This document shows, piece by piece, positions 35,094 to 45,057 of a stretch of DNA of 64,000 nt; the stretch's first letter is position 1, and each line of letters starts with the position of its first letter. The translations under genes were made by a program, and so were the position numbers. Source of the stretch: Planctomycetota bacterium (GTDB lineage: Bacteria > Planctomycetota > UBA1135 > UBA2386); assembly GCA_028281765.1 (NCBI GenBank), contig JANQJF010000044.1, forward strand, positions 1 through 64,000. The letters are read 5' to 3'. Under the pieces are notes generated by a model, which was not told the DNA's origin, ran no database searches, and saw nothing but the letters and a program-made list of their open reading frames with translations.

Positions 35094-37705
35094 CGCACGC
35101 GCTCGATCGCGTACACCTCACGGATCGCGCGGCCACCCGCGATGACGTCGAACTCCGGCTCGCGCAGGCGCAGACCCGGGACTTCGACGCGGTACCGTCC
35201 CGCCGGCACGCCGCCTGAGAATCGCACGTAGCCGATCGAATCCGCGACGACCTCGAACCGAAGGGTCTCGACGTCCGTGCGAGCGATCGTCACCGGCCGC
35301 CCGGCGAGGGGGCGTCCGTTCTCATCGTACATCGCCAACTCGAACTCTCCCGTCGCGACCTCGAACTCAATCGATCGGTTCTTCGATTCTGGATCGAGAT
35401 CCACGGCTGCGAATTCGCACCATCGCCCCTCGCGCCTCAGGCGTAGAACGGCACGAGCTGCGTGGAAGCGATTCGGCAACTTGTGAAACGCGAACACGCC
35501 GGTCTCATCGATCCGCGCATCCAAAGTCTTCACGTTGTGCTCGACCATCTTCTTCCGCCAGCGCGGTGCGAAGCCGTGAAACTTCTTCGGGTCGCGTCGC
35601 GTGACCTCGAGGCGCACCAGCGCATCCTTCGCCGGCTGCCCGTCGATCCGAGCGGTGCCCGTACACGCGGTGGCCGCGCGAGGCAGCGATCCGATCTGCA
35701 GATCGACGTAGTGCGTATGGCCCGCCGCGAGATGGAACTCGACGGACGCAACCGACGCGACGTGCCGCTGCGCCGCGAAGGCCGCGCTGATCGGCGGCTT
35801 GGGCCGCGACACCGATACGCGCCAGTAGCCCGCGGTGAGTCCCGTCAGTTCGAACGCCCCGTCGAGCTCCGCGAGCGTCGAGACTTCACCCCCGGCGGCG
35901 TTCAGCGGATTTGCGACGACGCGCCAACGCTTCTGCGGCGGCCGTTTGCCTGGCAGGGTCAGGAAGCCGCGCACGCGTGGCGGCGGAAGGAACCACACGT
36001 CGATGACCCGCCCGTCCATGGGGATCATCTTGTCGGTGATGATCGTCCCTAGCTCCGGATGGCGCAGGCGGAACTTCATCTCGCTCGGCCAAAGACCACG
36101 GGCGACGAGTCGACCGTTCTCGTCGGTGCGGCCGAGCAGCAGCGGCTCCGGTAGGAGCTGCCACTGCGAACCCGGGTGATCGTAGATATGGCAGGGGAGC
36201 GGGATCGCCTCGACGCGGGCGTTCTCGATCGGGACCCCGCCGTCGCCGAGCACGACGAACGTCGACGAAACGGCGGGCACGAATCGGATCTCACGCTTGC
36301 CCCCGATCATCCCGACAGCGGGCGCAAAACCAGGGGCCACCGCGACGTACGTCGCACGCACGCCCGGCAACAAGCCGGCGAACCTCCAGCGCGAGGGCGT
36401 CTCGGCGATTGCGCGAGCTGCCCCTCGTGGCACGACGGCAACCGAAGACTCGAACACCGGCGCGTCGGCGAGCGTGCGGCAGTGGAGAGTGATCGAACCT
36501 CGACCACGCATGATCAGCGTGACCCTGTGGCGAGCGTGGTGCTGCCCGCGCGGCTCCCAGAGCGTGCTGCCCTTCCGCATCAGCGACACCGCAACGACTC
36601 GGCAGTCCTCCGGAATGCGCGTCGTCGCGACGCCGGAGGCGTCGGTCTCGACGGGCTCACTCCCGAACTTCCACTCTCCCGGGCGCACGCTCACGCGAAC
36701 TCCGGAGATCCCGACCCGTTCCTGATCCAAGACTTCCACCGAAAACGGTCGTCCACTCACCAAGCGCACGTCGCCGACGTCGGTCTCGCGCCATGGCGCC
36801 ACCAAGACCGAAGCTCGCCCGCCCAGGCGCGTCGTATCCCGCATGGCGAGTTCGACATCGCCGGCTCGCAGACCCCGGAGCTCGAAGCGTCCGCCCGGCC
36901 CGGTCTCGAACTCGGGAAACGGCAGCAGCCGGTCCCGGATGCGCATCCACTGCGGGATTGCGCGGCCGTAGAGCGTCCCTCTCGCGTGGATCCGCTCCGC
37001 CCCTTCCAACGCAAGCTCGCGCTCTCGCTCTGCCGCGGCGTCCCCGGCCGGCATCGCTTGGTCGATTCCGCGCACGCGCACACCTTCGACGGGTTCCCCC
37101 TGCTCGTCGACGACGCGCCCCCGCACCGATCCGGTCGGATCGATCGCGATCACGCCGAGCTCGACGACTTCTCCGGTCTGCGGAGCCCAGCGCAGCTTGT
37201 GCAGCACATGCGCCTCGGGATGATCGATGACGAGGTAGAGCTCCTCGTGAACCGGCACGTTCTCGATGCGGAAGTCGCCGCGCGTGTCCGTGACTCCTTC
37301 CGCCACGTGCATCAATGCGCCGTCACGCCGCTCGGTGATCGGGACGACGGTGTCGAGCCGCGCTCCGCTCAGTCGTACCCGCGCGGACTCGAGAGGTTTC
37401 CAGCTATCCGACCACACCAATCGCCCGAGCAACGCGCCGAGCGCGAACCCCGGCTCCGGCGGTAGCCCGAACGCCGCATTGTCTGCACCCGGTTCGAGAC
37501 CGCCGAAGTCCGACAGCTTCCAGAAGTGCTCGGTCCGCCCGGTGTGCTCCACCACCGCGAGAGCGTCCGGCTGGTTCTCGCTCTCGTCTGCCTCGACCGG
37601 ATCCGCGGGGATCGCGAGATCGGGCATCGAGTCCCTCTCCCCACACTCCAGCAGCGCGAGCGCCGCGAGCGCCAGCATCGCGATAGCGGGTAGGAGCTTC
37701 TTCAT
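35090..37705 (-). CDS. Large exported carboxypeptidase-regulatory-like repeat protein
   Basis: The 871-residue protein has an N-terminal hydrophobic signal (KKLLPAIAMLALAALALLEC). Cys follows Glu, which is not a typical lipobox, so lipoprotein status is uncertain. The rest is a chain of beta-sandwich modules of the carboxypeptidase-regulatory/Ig-like type, with phrases such as DTRGDFRIENVPVHEELYLV, RGRVVDEQGEPVEGVRVRG and GGRFELRGLRAGDVELAMR. This is the same kind of region as the exported half of the sigma fusion (2347-5997) and of the protein at 59096-61522. No catalytic residues are evident. Function is unknown; envelope structure or ligand binding is plausible. Confidence 0.75.
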   Translation of the reverse strand: MKKLLPAIAMLALAALALLECGERDSMPDLAIPADPVEADESENQPDALAVVEHTGRTEHFWKLSDFGGLEPGADNAAFGLPPEPGFALGALLGRLVWSDSWKPLESARVRLSGARLDTVVPITERRDGALMHVAEGVTDTRGDFRIENVPVHEELYLVIDHPEAHVLHKLRWAPQTGEVVELGVIAIDPTGSVRGRVVDEQGEPVEGVRVRGIDQAMPAGDAAAERERELALEGAERIHARGTLYGRAIPQWMRIRDRLLPFPEFETGPGGRFELRGLRAGDVELAMRDTTRLGGRASVLVAPWRETDVGDVRLVSGRPFSVEVLDQERVGISGVRVSVRPGEWKFGSEPVETDASGVATTRIPEDCRVVAVSLMRKGSTLWEPRGQHHARHRVTLIMRGRGSITLHCRTLADAPVFESSVAVVPRGAARAIAETPSRWRFAGLLPGVRATYVAVAPGFAPAVGMIGGKREIRFVPAVSSTFVVLGDGGVPIENARVEAIPLPCHIYDHPGSQWQLLPEPLLLGRTDENGRLVARGLWPSEMKFRLRHPELGTIITDKMIPMDGRVIDVWFLPPPRVRGFLTLPGKRPPQKRWRVVANPLNAAGGEVSTLAELDGAFELTGLTAGYWRVSVSRPKPPISAAFAAQRHVASVASVEFHLAAGHTHYVDLQIGSLPRAATACTGTARIDGQPAKDALVRLEVTRRDPKKFHGFAPRWRKKMVEHNVKTLDARIDETGVFAFHKLPNRFHAARAVLRLRREGRWCEFAAVDLDPESKNRSIEFEVATGEFELAMYDENGRPLAGRPVTIARTDVETLRFEVVADSIGYVRFSGGVPAGRYRVEVPGLRLREPEFDVIAGGRAIREVYAIERVR

Positions 37706-37846
37706 CCGGATCTCGCCGTGGACGACCGTCCCGAGCCATTATGCCGCCAATGTCGAACGACGCGGCGTTGGGAGCCGTCCCGCGCCCGCTACCGAATCGG
37801 CATTCCACGCGAATTTTTGGACGCAGCGCCTACGTTGCACGGATCC

Positions 37847-38908
37847 ATGCCGTTTCGAACGCCCGCCGACGAGATCCACATCCACGTTCACCACCCGCCC
37901 GTCGAAGGCGAGATCATGCTCCGTACGAGCTTGGACTGGGACGAGAACGTCGCGCCAGAACTGATCGACTCGGACGGCGAGCGCTTCGAGTTCGTGCTGC
38001 GAGGCGTCGAGGAACCCTTCGTCTACTTCAAGCCGCTGATCCTGGTCGACGGCGAAGAGCGCTGGGCGAGTGGACCCGACCGTCTCGCGACGAGCGGCGC
38101 GGAGCGCATTCGCGACACGTTCCCGACGTTCGAGGACGCGCCTGCGCGCGTGACGGAGCCGGAGGCGATCGACTCCGAGGATGGCGCATGGACGCACCGT
38201 GTGTTCTTGCCCGAGGGCTACGGCGAGAACACGCTGCGTCGATACCCCGTCCTCTACATGAACGACGGGCATAACTTGTACTTCGGCCCACAGTCCCGAC
38301 TCACGGCGCGATGGAGTGTCCAGGACACGATGTCGAGGTTGGTGGAGATGACCGCAATCGAGCAAGCGATCGTCGTCGCGGTGTACCCGCGCGATCGCAT
38401 GGTCGACTACACGGAAGCGGGCGAGGAGGCGTATGGCCGATACCTCGCGAACGTGTTGAAGCCACACATCGACGCGGGCTACCTGACGCTCCCCGACGCG
38501 GCACACAACGCGATCATGGGCTCGTCGTTGGGAGGCGTGTCAGCCCTGAGCTGCGCGTGGGAACACCCCGAGTCGTTCGGCCTTGCCGGCTGCATGTCCG
38601 CATCGTTCGGCTACGAGAACGACCTCAAGGAACGCGTGCTGAAGAACCCGAAGCCGGATATTCGGGTGTATCTCGACAGCGGCTGGCCGCGCGACAACTT
38701 CGAAGTGACGCGCGACATGCGTGCGCGGCTGGTGCGGGCTGGATTCACGGAAGGGGTGGATCTGTTGTACTTCGCGTTCCCGGGTGGGAGGCACTCGGAG
38801 GTGGACTGGGGGGACAGGAGTCACCTGCCGTTCCAGTTCTTCTTCGGGCATCGGCCGGATGTGCGGAGTGTCGCGGGGCGGCACGTGCGGGGTGAGGGGG
38901 AGGATTAG
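37847..38908 (+). CDS. Alpha/beta-hydrolase of the esterase (Fes/esterase D-like) family
   Basis: The 353-residue protein starts at ATG 37847; upstream frame is non-coding leader. Residues about 10-80 look like a CBM48/Ig-like N-terminal domain (HIHVHHPPVEGEIMLRTSLD). Residues about 115-340 are an alpha/beta hydrolase with RRYPVLYMNDGHNLYFGPQS and the nucleophile elbow MGSSLGG (Ser227), plus a late His in FPGGRHSEVDW. The architecture matches putative esterases related to enterochelin esterase and feruloyl esterase. There is no signal peptide, so it should be cytoplasmic. The substrate is unknown; an acyl or feruloyl ester on a sugar would fit the glycan theme, but that is speculation. Confidence 0.75.
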   Translation: MPFRTPADEIHIHVHHPPVEGEIMLRTSLDWDENVAPELIDSDGERFEFVLRGVEEPFVYFKPLILVDGEERWASGPDRLATSGAERIRDTFPTFEDAPARVTEPEAIDSEDGAWTHRVFLPEGYGENTLRRYPVLYMNDGHNLYFGPQSRLTARWSVQDTMSRLVEMTAIEQAIVVAVYPRDRMVDYTEAGEEAYGRYLANVLKPHIDAGYLTLPDAAHNAIMGSSLGGVSALSCAWEHPESFGLAGCMSASFGYENDLKERVLKNPKPDIRVYLDSGWPRDNFEVTRDMRARLVRAGFTEGVDLLYFAFPGGRHSEVDWGDRSHLPFQFFFGHRPDVRSVAGRHVRGEGED

Positions 38909-38971
38909 GGGCGGGGGCGCGAGCAGGCCTCGCCTCGCGCATTCAGGCACTCAAGCAAGCCCCTTCCCCCC

Positions 38972-39571
38972 TCAACAACTCCGATACTTGTCGTTCAACC
39001 CCACCCCAGCCTCGATCATCGGCAGCACCTTCTCCAGCCGGCTCAGCTTCGTCTTCTCCTGCTTCGCCGACGAAATGTAATCCGCATACTCCCGCCGCTT
39101 CCCCGGCGTCAGCGCATCGAACGCCTTGCGGACCTTCGCCTTCTTCTTCAGCGCGCCTTCCAGCTCCGGCGGGATGTTCACCGGCTTGCTCCGGTCGGCC
39201 TTGATCTCCTTGCCGCCGCGCTGGTTCTCGATGGCCTCGTTCACGTAGGCCTTCACCTTCGTGACCTTGATCTCCTTGGCACTCGTGAAGCGCCACTGAC
39301 GCAGCGCCTTGGTCGTGCCTTCTTGCGCGTTGATCAGCACCTTGTCCGGATCCTTCAGGAACACGCCCTGGTGGAACCACAGCGCCAGGTGCTCCTTGAA
39401 GGCGCCAATCCCGACGACGTTCTTGCCGCCGAGGGTGTAACACGGAGCACCCCACTTGACGGTCTCTTCGAGTTCGGACGCTTGCAGGACCTTGCGAAGC
39501 TTGGCGATCGCATCCTCCCACTCGGGATGCATCTCGATGTAATCATCGACGGACTTGGCACGCTTCATCAT
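38972..39571 (-). CDS. DUF1801 / YdeI-OmdA family protein
   Basis: The 199-residue protein (ATG 39571 or 39568) has an N-terminal DUF1801 domain (YIEMHPEWEDAIAKLRKVLQ, ETVKWGAPCYTLGGKNVVGI, LALWFHQGVFLKD). A C-terminal bacteriocin-protection YdeI/OmdA segment follows (IPPELEGALKKKAKVRKAFD, then TPGKRREYADYISSAKQEKT). The family is widespread, with only indirect evidence for a role in stress or peptide resistance. It lies 11 bp after the DUF4097 lipoprotein gene on the same strand, so the two are probably co-transcribed. Confidence 0.85.
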   Translation of the reverse strand: MMKRAKSVDDYIEMHPEWEDAIAKLRKVLQASELEETVKWGAPCYTLGGKNVVGIGAFKEHLALWFHQGVFLKDPDKVLINAQEGTTKALRQWRFTSAKEIKVTKVKAYVNEAIENQRGGKEIKADRSKPVNIPPELEGALKKKAKVRKAFDALTPGKRREYADYISSAKQEKTKLSRLEKVLPMIEAGVGLNDKYRSC

Positions 39572-39582
39572 CGCTGCCGAAC

Positions 39583-40350
39583 CTAATCCTTGGTGCCTTG
39601 CAGGCACACGTCTCCGTTGTGGGTCGAGACGGAAAACTTGCCAGAACCGTCGCCTACGCGCGCTTCGAGCCAGCGCTTCTTGCCGCGCACGTGGACTACG
39701 GGCCCGGCGGTCGTCAGACTGCCGTTGTGGGTGCTCGCGTCGATCGTCGCCGAGCACGACTCGGCCCAACTCACGACGACGTCGCCGTTGTGCGTCTCGA
39801 TCGATCCGGCGATCGGGTCGGTGCCGTTCAGCAACGCGGTGACGTCGCCGTTGTGCGTCTCGAGTCCGACGCGTCGGTACGGACCGGCGATTCGAATGTC
39901 GCCGTTGTGGGATTCGATGTCGACCGCGCCGGTGCACTGTTGCACGTCGACCGACCCGTTGTGTGTCCGGATCGTCGCACCGAGATGCACGGGCCCACGA
40001 ACGGAGAAGCTCGCACCGCCGCTCCAGTCGCGGAACGTCCGGTTCTTCGAGTCCTTCCAGCCGAGCTTGAGACGGCCGTCGACGATGTCGCGCACGATCT
40101 CGACGCACTCGAGGTTCTTGCGCGCTTCCTCTTCGGAGCTCCCGCTCGCGAACTTCTCGACCGCGATCACGATGTGACCGTCCGGGGTCGACGCATCGCC
40201 GACGATATCGACGTCCCCGTTGTGGGTATTGCAGACGATCGCCTCGACGTCATCCGCGGGGATCGTGAACTTCTCTTGGCCACGCACCCAATACTGCTGG
40301 CAGCCGACGAGCCAGGGCGCGAGCAAGAGAACCGTCAACAGGCGTCTCAT
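39583..40350 (-). CDS. DUF4097 beta-repeat lipoprotein
   Basis: The 255-residue lipoprotein has the signal MRRLLTVLLLAPWLVGC (lipobox LVGC, Cys17). The mature part is a right-handed beta-solenoid of the DUF4097/putative-adhesin type. It has seven turns, each marked by HNGD or HNGS (NTHNGDVDIV, RTHNGSVDVQ, ESHNGDIRIA, ETHNGDVTAL, ETHNGDVVVS, STHNGSLTTA, STHNGDVCLQ). The regular spacing suggests a stacked Asn ladder. No enzymatic role is known for the family. It is grouped with the YdeI-like gene downstream and the photolyase upstream on the same strand. Confidence 0.85.
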   Translation of the reverse strand: MRRLLTVLLLAPWLVGCQQYWVRGQEKFTIPADDVEAIVCNTHNGDVDIVGDASTPDGHIVIAVEKFASGSSEEEARKNLECVEIVRDIVDGRLKLGWKDSKNRTFRDWSGGASFSVRGPVHLGATIRTHNGSVDVQQCTGAVDIESHNGDIRIAGPYRRVGLETHNGDVTALLNGTDPIAGSIETHNGDVVVSWAESCSATIDASTHNGSLTTAGPVVHVRGKKRWLEARVGDGSGKFSVSTHNGDVCLQGTKD

Positions 40351-40383
40351 ACGCGACAGTGTCGCGCACGTCGCGGCCGTCCG

Positions 40384-41841
40384 CTACCCCGAGTAGGTCG
40401 TCACGTAATCCCGCACGCGCAGCTTCTTCGCGGTATTGTCGGAACTCATGTAGCGGATCTTGCCGAAGATCGGCCGCTCCGGCCCCCATGCGCGGTCGAA
40501 CCGACCGAGGACCCAGGAGATTCCGCTGTAGGAATTCGGGTTCCGACCGTCGAGGGCATAGCGGTTGTTGAGATGCTCCATCGCCTCGAACGCGGCCTCA
40601 GGGCACGAAGACCACTCCAGGATCTTCTTGCCCCACAGCATGCGGAGGTAGTTGTGGATGAAGCCCTCGCGTATCAGCTGACGCTGCGCCGCGTTCCACA
40701 GATCATCGTGGGTCTCGGCCGCGTCGAGATCTTCGAGCGTGTAGACGTGCGGACGTTCGTCGCCGGCGTGTTCCGCCAGAGTCACGCGCGCCCAGTCGGG
40801 GAGACTCGCGTAGTTGCGGTACTCGGGCTGGTGGTAGCAGAAGACGTAGCCGAGTTCGCGCCAGGTCACGATCTGATCGAGCAGCGCTTCGGCCGCGGCG
40901 GAGACGCCCCACCAACCGGCGCGGCTCCCGTTCGTGGTCGGGGCAAGACTGCCGATGTCCCAGCCTTCGCGCTCGAGCACCGCACCGACGATGCTGTGCG
41001 ACGACGCGTGGCCGAAGTGTAGATACGGCGACAAGCCGGTGGTCGCGTTCGAGCGCGGATCGTTTCGATTCTCGTCGTAGTTCGAGAGTCGGCCATCGAG
41101 GAACCGCTCGAGCTCGGCAGCAGCGACACGCGTGCCACCCCGGCGTTCGACCACGTCGACGTCACAACGAAACGCGAGGTCCAGCTCGCGGTCGGATTCG
41201 AACAGCTGCGGTGAAGCCGCCGGCCAGTTCACGATGACGTGCGCTGGAACGCCTGCGACTCCGCCATCGTACTTGGCGAGCGGCTGCTCCTCGGGAAACT
41301 CGATGAGGTGCTCCCGGAGCGACTTCTGCAGGAAGCGCCGAAACGCGTGCGCCGTCGGGAACGCCCGCTCACTCACCGAGAGTGGCAAGATGCCGTTGCT
41401 GTCGACGACCTCGAGCCGGGCCTGGATGCGCCCGGCCGCCGCCTGGACCATCGCGGGTAGGAAGTAGCACGGGAACTCGTCGGTGACGACGAGCGCCGCC
41501 GGCTCGGCGAGCGCTTCGAGGAGGCCGTGCGCGGCCCCTTCGCTGGGTTCGACGTACGGGTAGTAGGCCACGCCGAGTTCGCCGCAGTCACGCGCGTTGT
41601 CGGCCATGCCGTCCAGCACGAAGGCGTGCAGACGCGCGCTCGACCACTCGTGACCGAGCCTCAGGGGCTCGAAAACGAGCAGCGGGACACCGAGTTCGGC
41701 CGCCCGGTCACGAGCGTGCTGCAGCGCGAAGTTGCTGTGGAGCCGACGGTTGGCGGTCATCCAGTACAGCACGTAGGCACCGTCCGAGGCTGCCGGGACC
41801 GCGTTGGCGACACGAACTCGTGAATCCGGAACCGTCCTCAT
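40384..41841 (-). CDS. phr: Class II CPD photolyase
   Basis: The 485-residue protein repairs UV-induced cyclobutane pyrimidine dimers using FAD and light. The N-terminal antenna domain begins near YVLYWMTANRRLHSNFAL. The FAD-binding C-terminal domain shows LSPYLHFGHASSHSIV, ELGYVFCYHQPEY and the class II signature HNYLRMLWGKKILEWS followed by NNRYALDGRNPNSYSGISW. Length matches class II enzymes (about 450-490). It is 33 bp upstream of the DUF4097 gene, possibly one transcript. A UV-repair gene fits an organism of sunlit surface water. Confidence 0.95.
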   Translation of the reverse strand: MRTVPDSRVRVANAVPAASDGAYVLYWMTANRRLHSNFALQHARDRAAELGVPLLVFEPLRLGHEWSSARLHAFVLDGMADNARDCGELGVAYYPYVEPSEGAAHGLLEALAEPAALVVTDEFPCYFLPAMVQAAAGRIQARLEVVDSNGILPLSVSERAFPTAHAFRRFLQKSLREHLIEFPEEQPLAKYDGGVAGVPAHVIVNWPAASPQLFESDRELDLAFRCDVDVVERRGGTRVAAAELERFLDGRLSNYDENRNDPRSNATTGLSPYLHFGHASSHSIVGAVLEREGWDIGSLAPTTNGSRAGWWGVSAAAEALLDQIVTWRELGYVFCYHQPEYRNYASLPDWARVTLAEHAGDERPHVYTLEDLDAAETHDDLWNAAQRQLIREGFIHNYLRMLWGKKILEWSSCPEAAFEAMEHLNNRYALDGRNPNSYSGISWVLGRFDRAWGPERPIFGKIRYMSSDNTAKKLRVRDYVTTYSG

Positions 41842-41922
41842 GTTCGTCGTTTCGCGGGTTCCCGGCGTTTGGATGCATTCCGGTAAAGAAAAGCGGTGGA
41901 CCGAACGGATGTGGAAAGCTGT

Positions 41923-42792
41923 TCACTCGCGATCCCGCACCAGCGCGAGGATCCGCTCGGCGACCCGGCGGTGCTCCTCGTCGGGCGCGTAGCCGATCGC
42001 GTTCTCGGCAAACGTCGACAGCGCATCCTCGGGGCCCACGTTCGCAACGGCTCGGGCCCCTCGATCCATGAGCAGGCGACAGCACTCGAGGTGCTTCTCC
42101 GTCGCAGGGTGATGCCGTGCCGCGATGACCGAGAAGAACACCGGAGTCGCACCCCATTCGTTCCCCGCGTTTGCGTCGGCGCCACGCCTCAGCAGGAGGT
42201 CGACGATCTCGGGCTGCCCACACTCCGCGGCGCAGTGCAGCGGTCGATGCGCGTAGAGCGGACGCTTTCCCTCGAGCGCATGGGCGTCCTCGTCGAGCCG
42301 CTGCACGATGAGATCCACGAGACCGAGGCTCGCGCAGGTGAACACGTCAGCCGGCGCTCCCGCCGCGACCAGTGCGCGGCCGACTTCGACCTGACCCGCT
42401 TCACAGGTCCAGTCGATCACCGGATGACCGCGATCCATCGCGTGCACGTACTCGGGATCACTCCTTAGCAGCGCACGCACGGCGTCGATCAATCCCGCCT
42501 TGCACGCTTCGCTGAATCCGACGTCGACACCCGCTTCGGCCAGCTCGATGACCACGCGCACGTGATTGTGGTCACTGGCGATCTTCATGGGATCACCGCG
42601 CCGGAGATCCGCTCCGAGCCCGATCAACGCGCGCACGGTCGCGAGGTCACCCCGATGCGCCGCGTGACAGAGCGGCGTCCAGCCCTGCTGGGAGGCCACA
42701 TCGATCAAGCCGGGCTGGGTCCGGACCAGCTCCAGGAGCTCGACGAAGCGACCGTCCTCGGCCGCCTTCAGGACTTCGTTGCGTGTTGTCAC
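41923..42792 (-). CDS. Ankyrin repeat protein
   Basis: The 289-residue protein has no signal peptide and about six ankyrin repeats of differing quality: GWTPLCHAAHRGDLATVRAL, GHPVIDWTCEAGQVEVGRAL, and RPLHCAAECGQPEIVDLLLR followed by RGADANAGNEWGATPVFF. Ankyrin repeats mediate protein-protein contacts; the partner is unknown. A stand-alone gene of about this size is common in planctomycetes. It is 81 bp upstream of the photolyase on the same strand. Confidence 0.85.
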   Translation of the reverse strand: MTTRNEVLKAAEDGRFVELLELVRTQPGLIDVASQQGWTPLCHAAHRGDLATVRALIGLGADLRRGDPMKIASDHNHVRVVIELAEAGVDVGFSEACKAGLIDAVRALLRSDPEYVHAMDRGHPVIDWTCEAGQVEVGRALVAAGAPADVFTCASLGLVDLIVQRLDEDAHALEGKRPLYAHRPLHCAAECGQPEIVDLLLRRGADANAGNEWGATPVFFSVIAARHHPATEKHLECCRLLMDRGARAVANVGPEDALSTFAENAIGYAPDEEHRRVAERILALVRDRE

Positions 42793-42946
42793 CGGACCCG
42801 ATGGGAAAGTTCGTGCGGTAGACAGTGTAGAAGCCCGAAGTCGCTGCGCGAAGGCGAGACTCCGCTATGATTCTCCGACCGCGGCCGGGACGGTTCCCGA
42901 CCGCGACGGGTCCCGCTCCCCCCTCGAGAATGACGTGTCGCCATCG

Positions 42947-45049
42947 ATGAAGTGCGCCCCCGGCATCATCGCCGTATTGCTGCTCGGCTTCGGCCTGGCA
43001 GCACAGAACCTCATCGTGCCGGCGAACGTCGACGCCGCCACCAACGGCAACGCGAGTACGTCGTACCCGTGGGGTCGCGACTCCGCGATCCCGACGAACA
43101 ACGACATTCGCGTTCAGTACGTCTACGACACGTCGAACTTTGCGAGCATCACCAACCCGATCCTCATCGACTCGCTGAGATTCCGCGCCGACGACACTTC
43201 CTCGACCTGGACCGGCGGCGACTACGTCAACTGCGAGGTCTGGCTCGGAGAAGCCTCGCTGGACTACACCTCCCTGTCTGCGGCCAACACGTTCGACTCG
43301 AACTACCTCGAAGGAGTCACGCCGGCTTCCCCGAACTTCTCCGGCACGGTCTCGTGCGTCGCCGGCACGGGCAACGGTTCGGGCTTGCCCGGACCCTGGT
43401 ACGTGACGGTGCCGTTGACCTCGCCGTTCTTCTACGACCCCGCGCAAGGGCACGACCTCGTGCTCGACTTCCGTTGGGACGGTACGTTCACCGGGCTGAC
43501 CACCGGCGCGTGGAACTCGAACGCGCAGACCACGGGCGCGATGGCGCGGCGCGTGTTCAACGAAATCGACGGCCTGGCACCGCTTCCGACCACGGCCAGC
43601 GACGTGACGATCGTGTGCGAACTCGGCTACTCGCTCGCGTCCGGAATCGTCGCGAGCTTCGCGGTCAGTGACTCCAACACGCAACCCGGCGCGCCGGTCA
43701 CGTTCACCGACACGTCGTTCACATCGGATCCCGGCGGGATCGTCGCGTGGTCCTGGGACTTCAACGGCGACGGCACGCCAGACTCCACGCAACAGAATCC
43801 GACCTACACGTACGGCTCGTCCGAGTGCGGCCCCAACGACGTGACCCTCGAGGTCTTCGACGCGACGGCTACGGACAGCATCACCCAGGTCGGGTCCGTC
43901 TTCGTCGGCGCGCCAGTGGCGTCGTTCACGCCGAGCGCGACGCAGGGATCGATCCCGCTGACCGTCAACTTCACCAATACGAGCCAGGGTGCGACGACGT
44001 ACGACTGGGATCTGGACGGCGACGGCGCGTTCGGCGACGACACGACCGCGAATCCCTCGTGGACCTACACGACCGAAGCCCTGACGACGGTCACGCTGCG
44101 GGCCACCAACTCCTGCGGCACGTCCGAAGCGAGCGTCGAGATCGACACGCGCACGCAGCTGTGCACGCAGTTCGGCGGCATCACCGGCTGGAACGGCAAC
44201 AGCTCGGGCTTCTACTACGACATCGAGATCCTCAACCCGGCCGGGATCACCGTCACGAACATGGCGGTGCAGATCCAGAACCTCGCCGTGCCCGTCTCGA
44301 TCCGCATCTACGCGAAGCCGGGAACTCACGTCGGCCACGAGGGGAACCGCGACGCATGGACCCTCGTGTCGACGGGCAGCGGCGTCGGCACGGGCACGCC
44401 CAACCCGACTCCGATCGACGTCAGCGACTTCAGCCTGGCGCCGGGCCAGTGGGCGTTTGCGATCGAATACGTCACGACTCCGGCCACCGAGCGGTTCAAC
44501 TACTCGCAGGGATCCGTGCCGACGCAGGCCTCGAACGTCGACATCGCGCTCTCCAACGGCGCGATGTGGGCTCCGATCTTCGTCGGCTCCACGCTGTTCA
44601 GCCCGCGGAATTGGAACGGCTGCATCGACTACGAGGTCGGGATGACCGGCGGGTCACTCACCCAACTCGGCGCGGGTTGCGTGAACTCGACCGGCGAAAC
44701 ATCCCTGCTCTCCGTCGTCAGCGGCGCACCGAACACGGATACGCAGATGCTGATGGAGCTGAGCCGCGCGCCCGCCAACCAAGCGCTCTGCGCGGTCCTC
44801 GTCGGCGTCGCGAACATCGGCCCGATCGACCTGACGCTGATCGGCATGGACGGGTGCGACCTCTTCCCGCAACCGATCGCGACGCTGATGGCGCCCACGA
44901 ACGTCTCGGGCGAAGCATCCGCACAGCTCTCCTTGAACGGAGCCCAGGTCGGCTTGCCGATCCTCCTACAAGCGTTCACCGCGGATCCAGGCTTCAACGG
45001 CCTCGGCGCGGTGTTGTCCAACGCGCTGATCGGGACGATCGGCCAATAG
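42947..45049 (+). CDS. Secreted PKD-domain protein with recurrent C-terminal domain
   Basis: The 700-residue protein starts at ATG 42947 with a signal peptide (APGIIAVLLLGFGLAAQ). An N-terminal beta domain (about 20-230) is followed by two PKD domains: FTDTSFTSDPGGIVAWSWDF with NPTYTYG (about 240-320), and FTNTSQGATTYDWDLDGDGA with NPSWTYTT (about 325-400). Another beta module follows, and then the recurrent C-terminal domain at about 575-700 (IDLTLIGMDGCDLFPQP, VGLPILLQAFTADPG, VLSNALIGTIGQ). It is a probable surface protein with no catalytic motif. The stop lies 8 bp before the acetolactate-decarboxylase-like gene, so they are co-transcribed. Confidence 0.85.
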   Translation: MKCAPGIIAVLLLGFGLAAQNLIVPANVDAATNGNASTSYPWGRDSAIPTNNDIRVQYVYDTSNFASITNPILIDSLRFRADDTSSTWTGGDYVNCEVWLGEASLDYTSLSAANTFDSNYLEGVTPASPNFSGTVSCVAGTGNGSGLPGPWYVTVPLTSPFFYDPAQGHDLVLDFRWDGTFTGLTTGAWNSNAQTTGAMARRVFNEIDGLAPLPTTASDVTIVCELGYSLASGIVASFAVSDSNTQPGAPVTFTDTSFTSDPGGIVAWSWDFNGDGTPDSTQQNPTYTYGSSECGPNDVTLEVFDATATDSITQVGSVFVGAPVASFTPSATQGSIPLTVNFTNTSQGATTYDWDLDGDGAFGDDTTANPSWTYTTEALTTVTLRATNSCGTSEASVEIDTRTQLCTQFGGITGWNGNSSGFYYDIEILNPAGITVTNMAVQIQNLAVPVSIRIYAKPGTHVGHEGNRDAWTLVSTGSGVGTGTPNPTPIDVSDFSLAPGQWAFAIEYVTTPATERFNYSQGSVPTQASNVDIALSNGAMWAPIFVGSTLFSPRNWNGCIDYEVGMTGGSLTQLGAGCVNSTGETSLLSVVSGAPNTDTQMLMELSRAPANQALCAVLVGVANIGPIDLTLIGMDGCDLFPQPIATLMAPTNVSGEASAQLSLNGAQVGLPILLQAFTADPGFNGLGAVLSNALIGTIGQ

Positions 45050-45057
45050 GCCGAACC

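Noticed and set aside
39590..40350. Regular HNGD-coding repeats considered as a CRISPR or DNA-level tandem array
   Set aside because: The period is kept at protein level only; the DNA between units differs, there is no constant repeat with spacers, and the frame is a clear DUF4097 lipoprotein.
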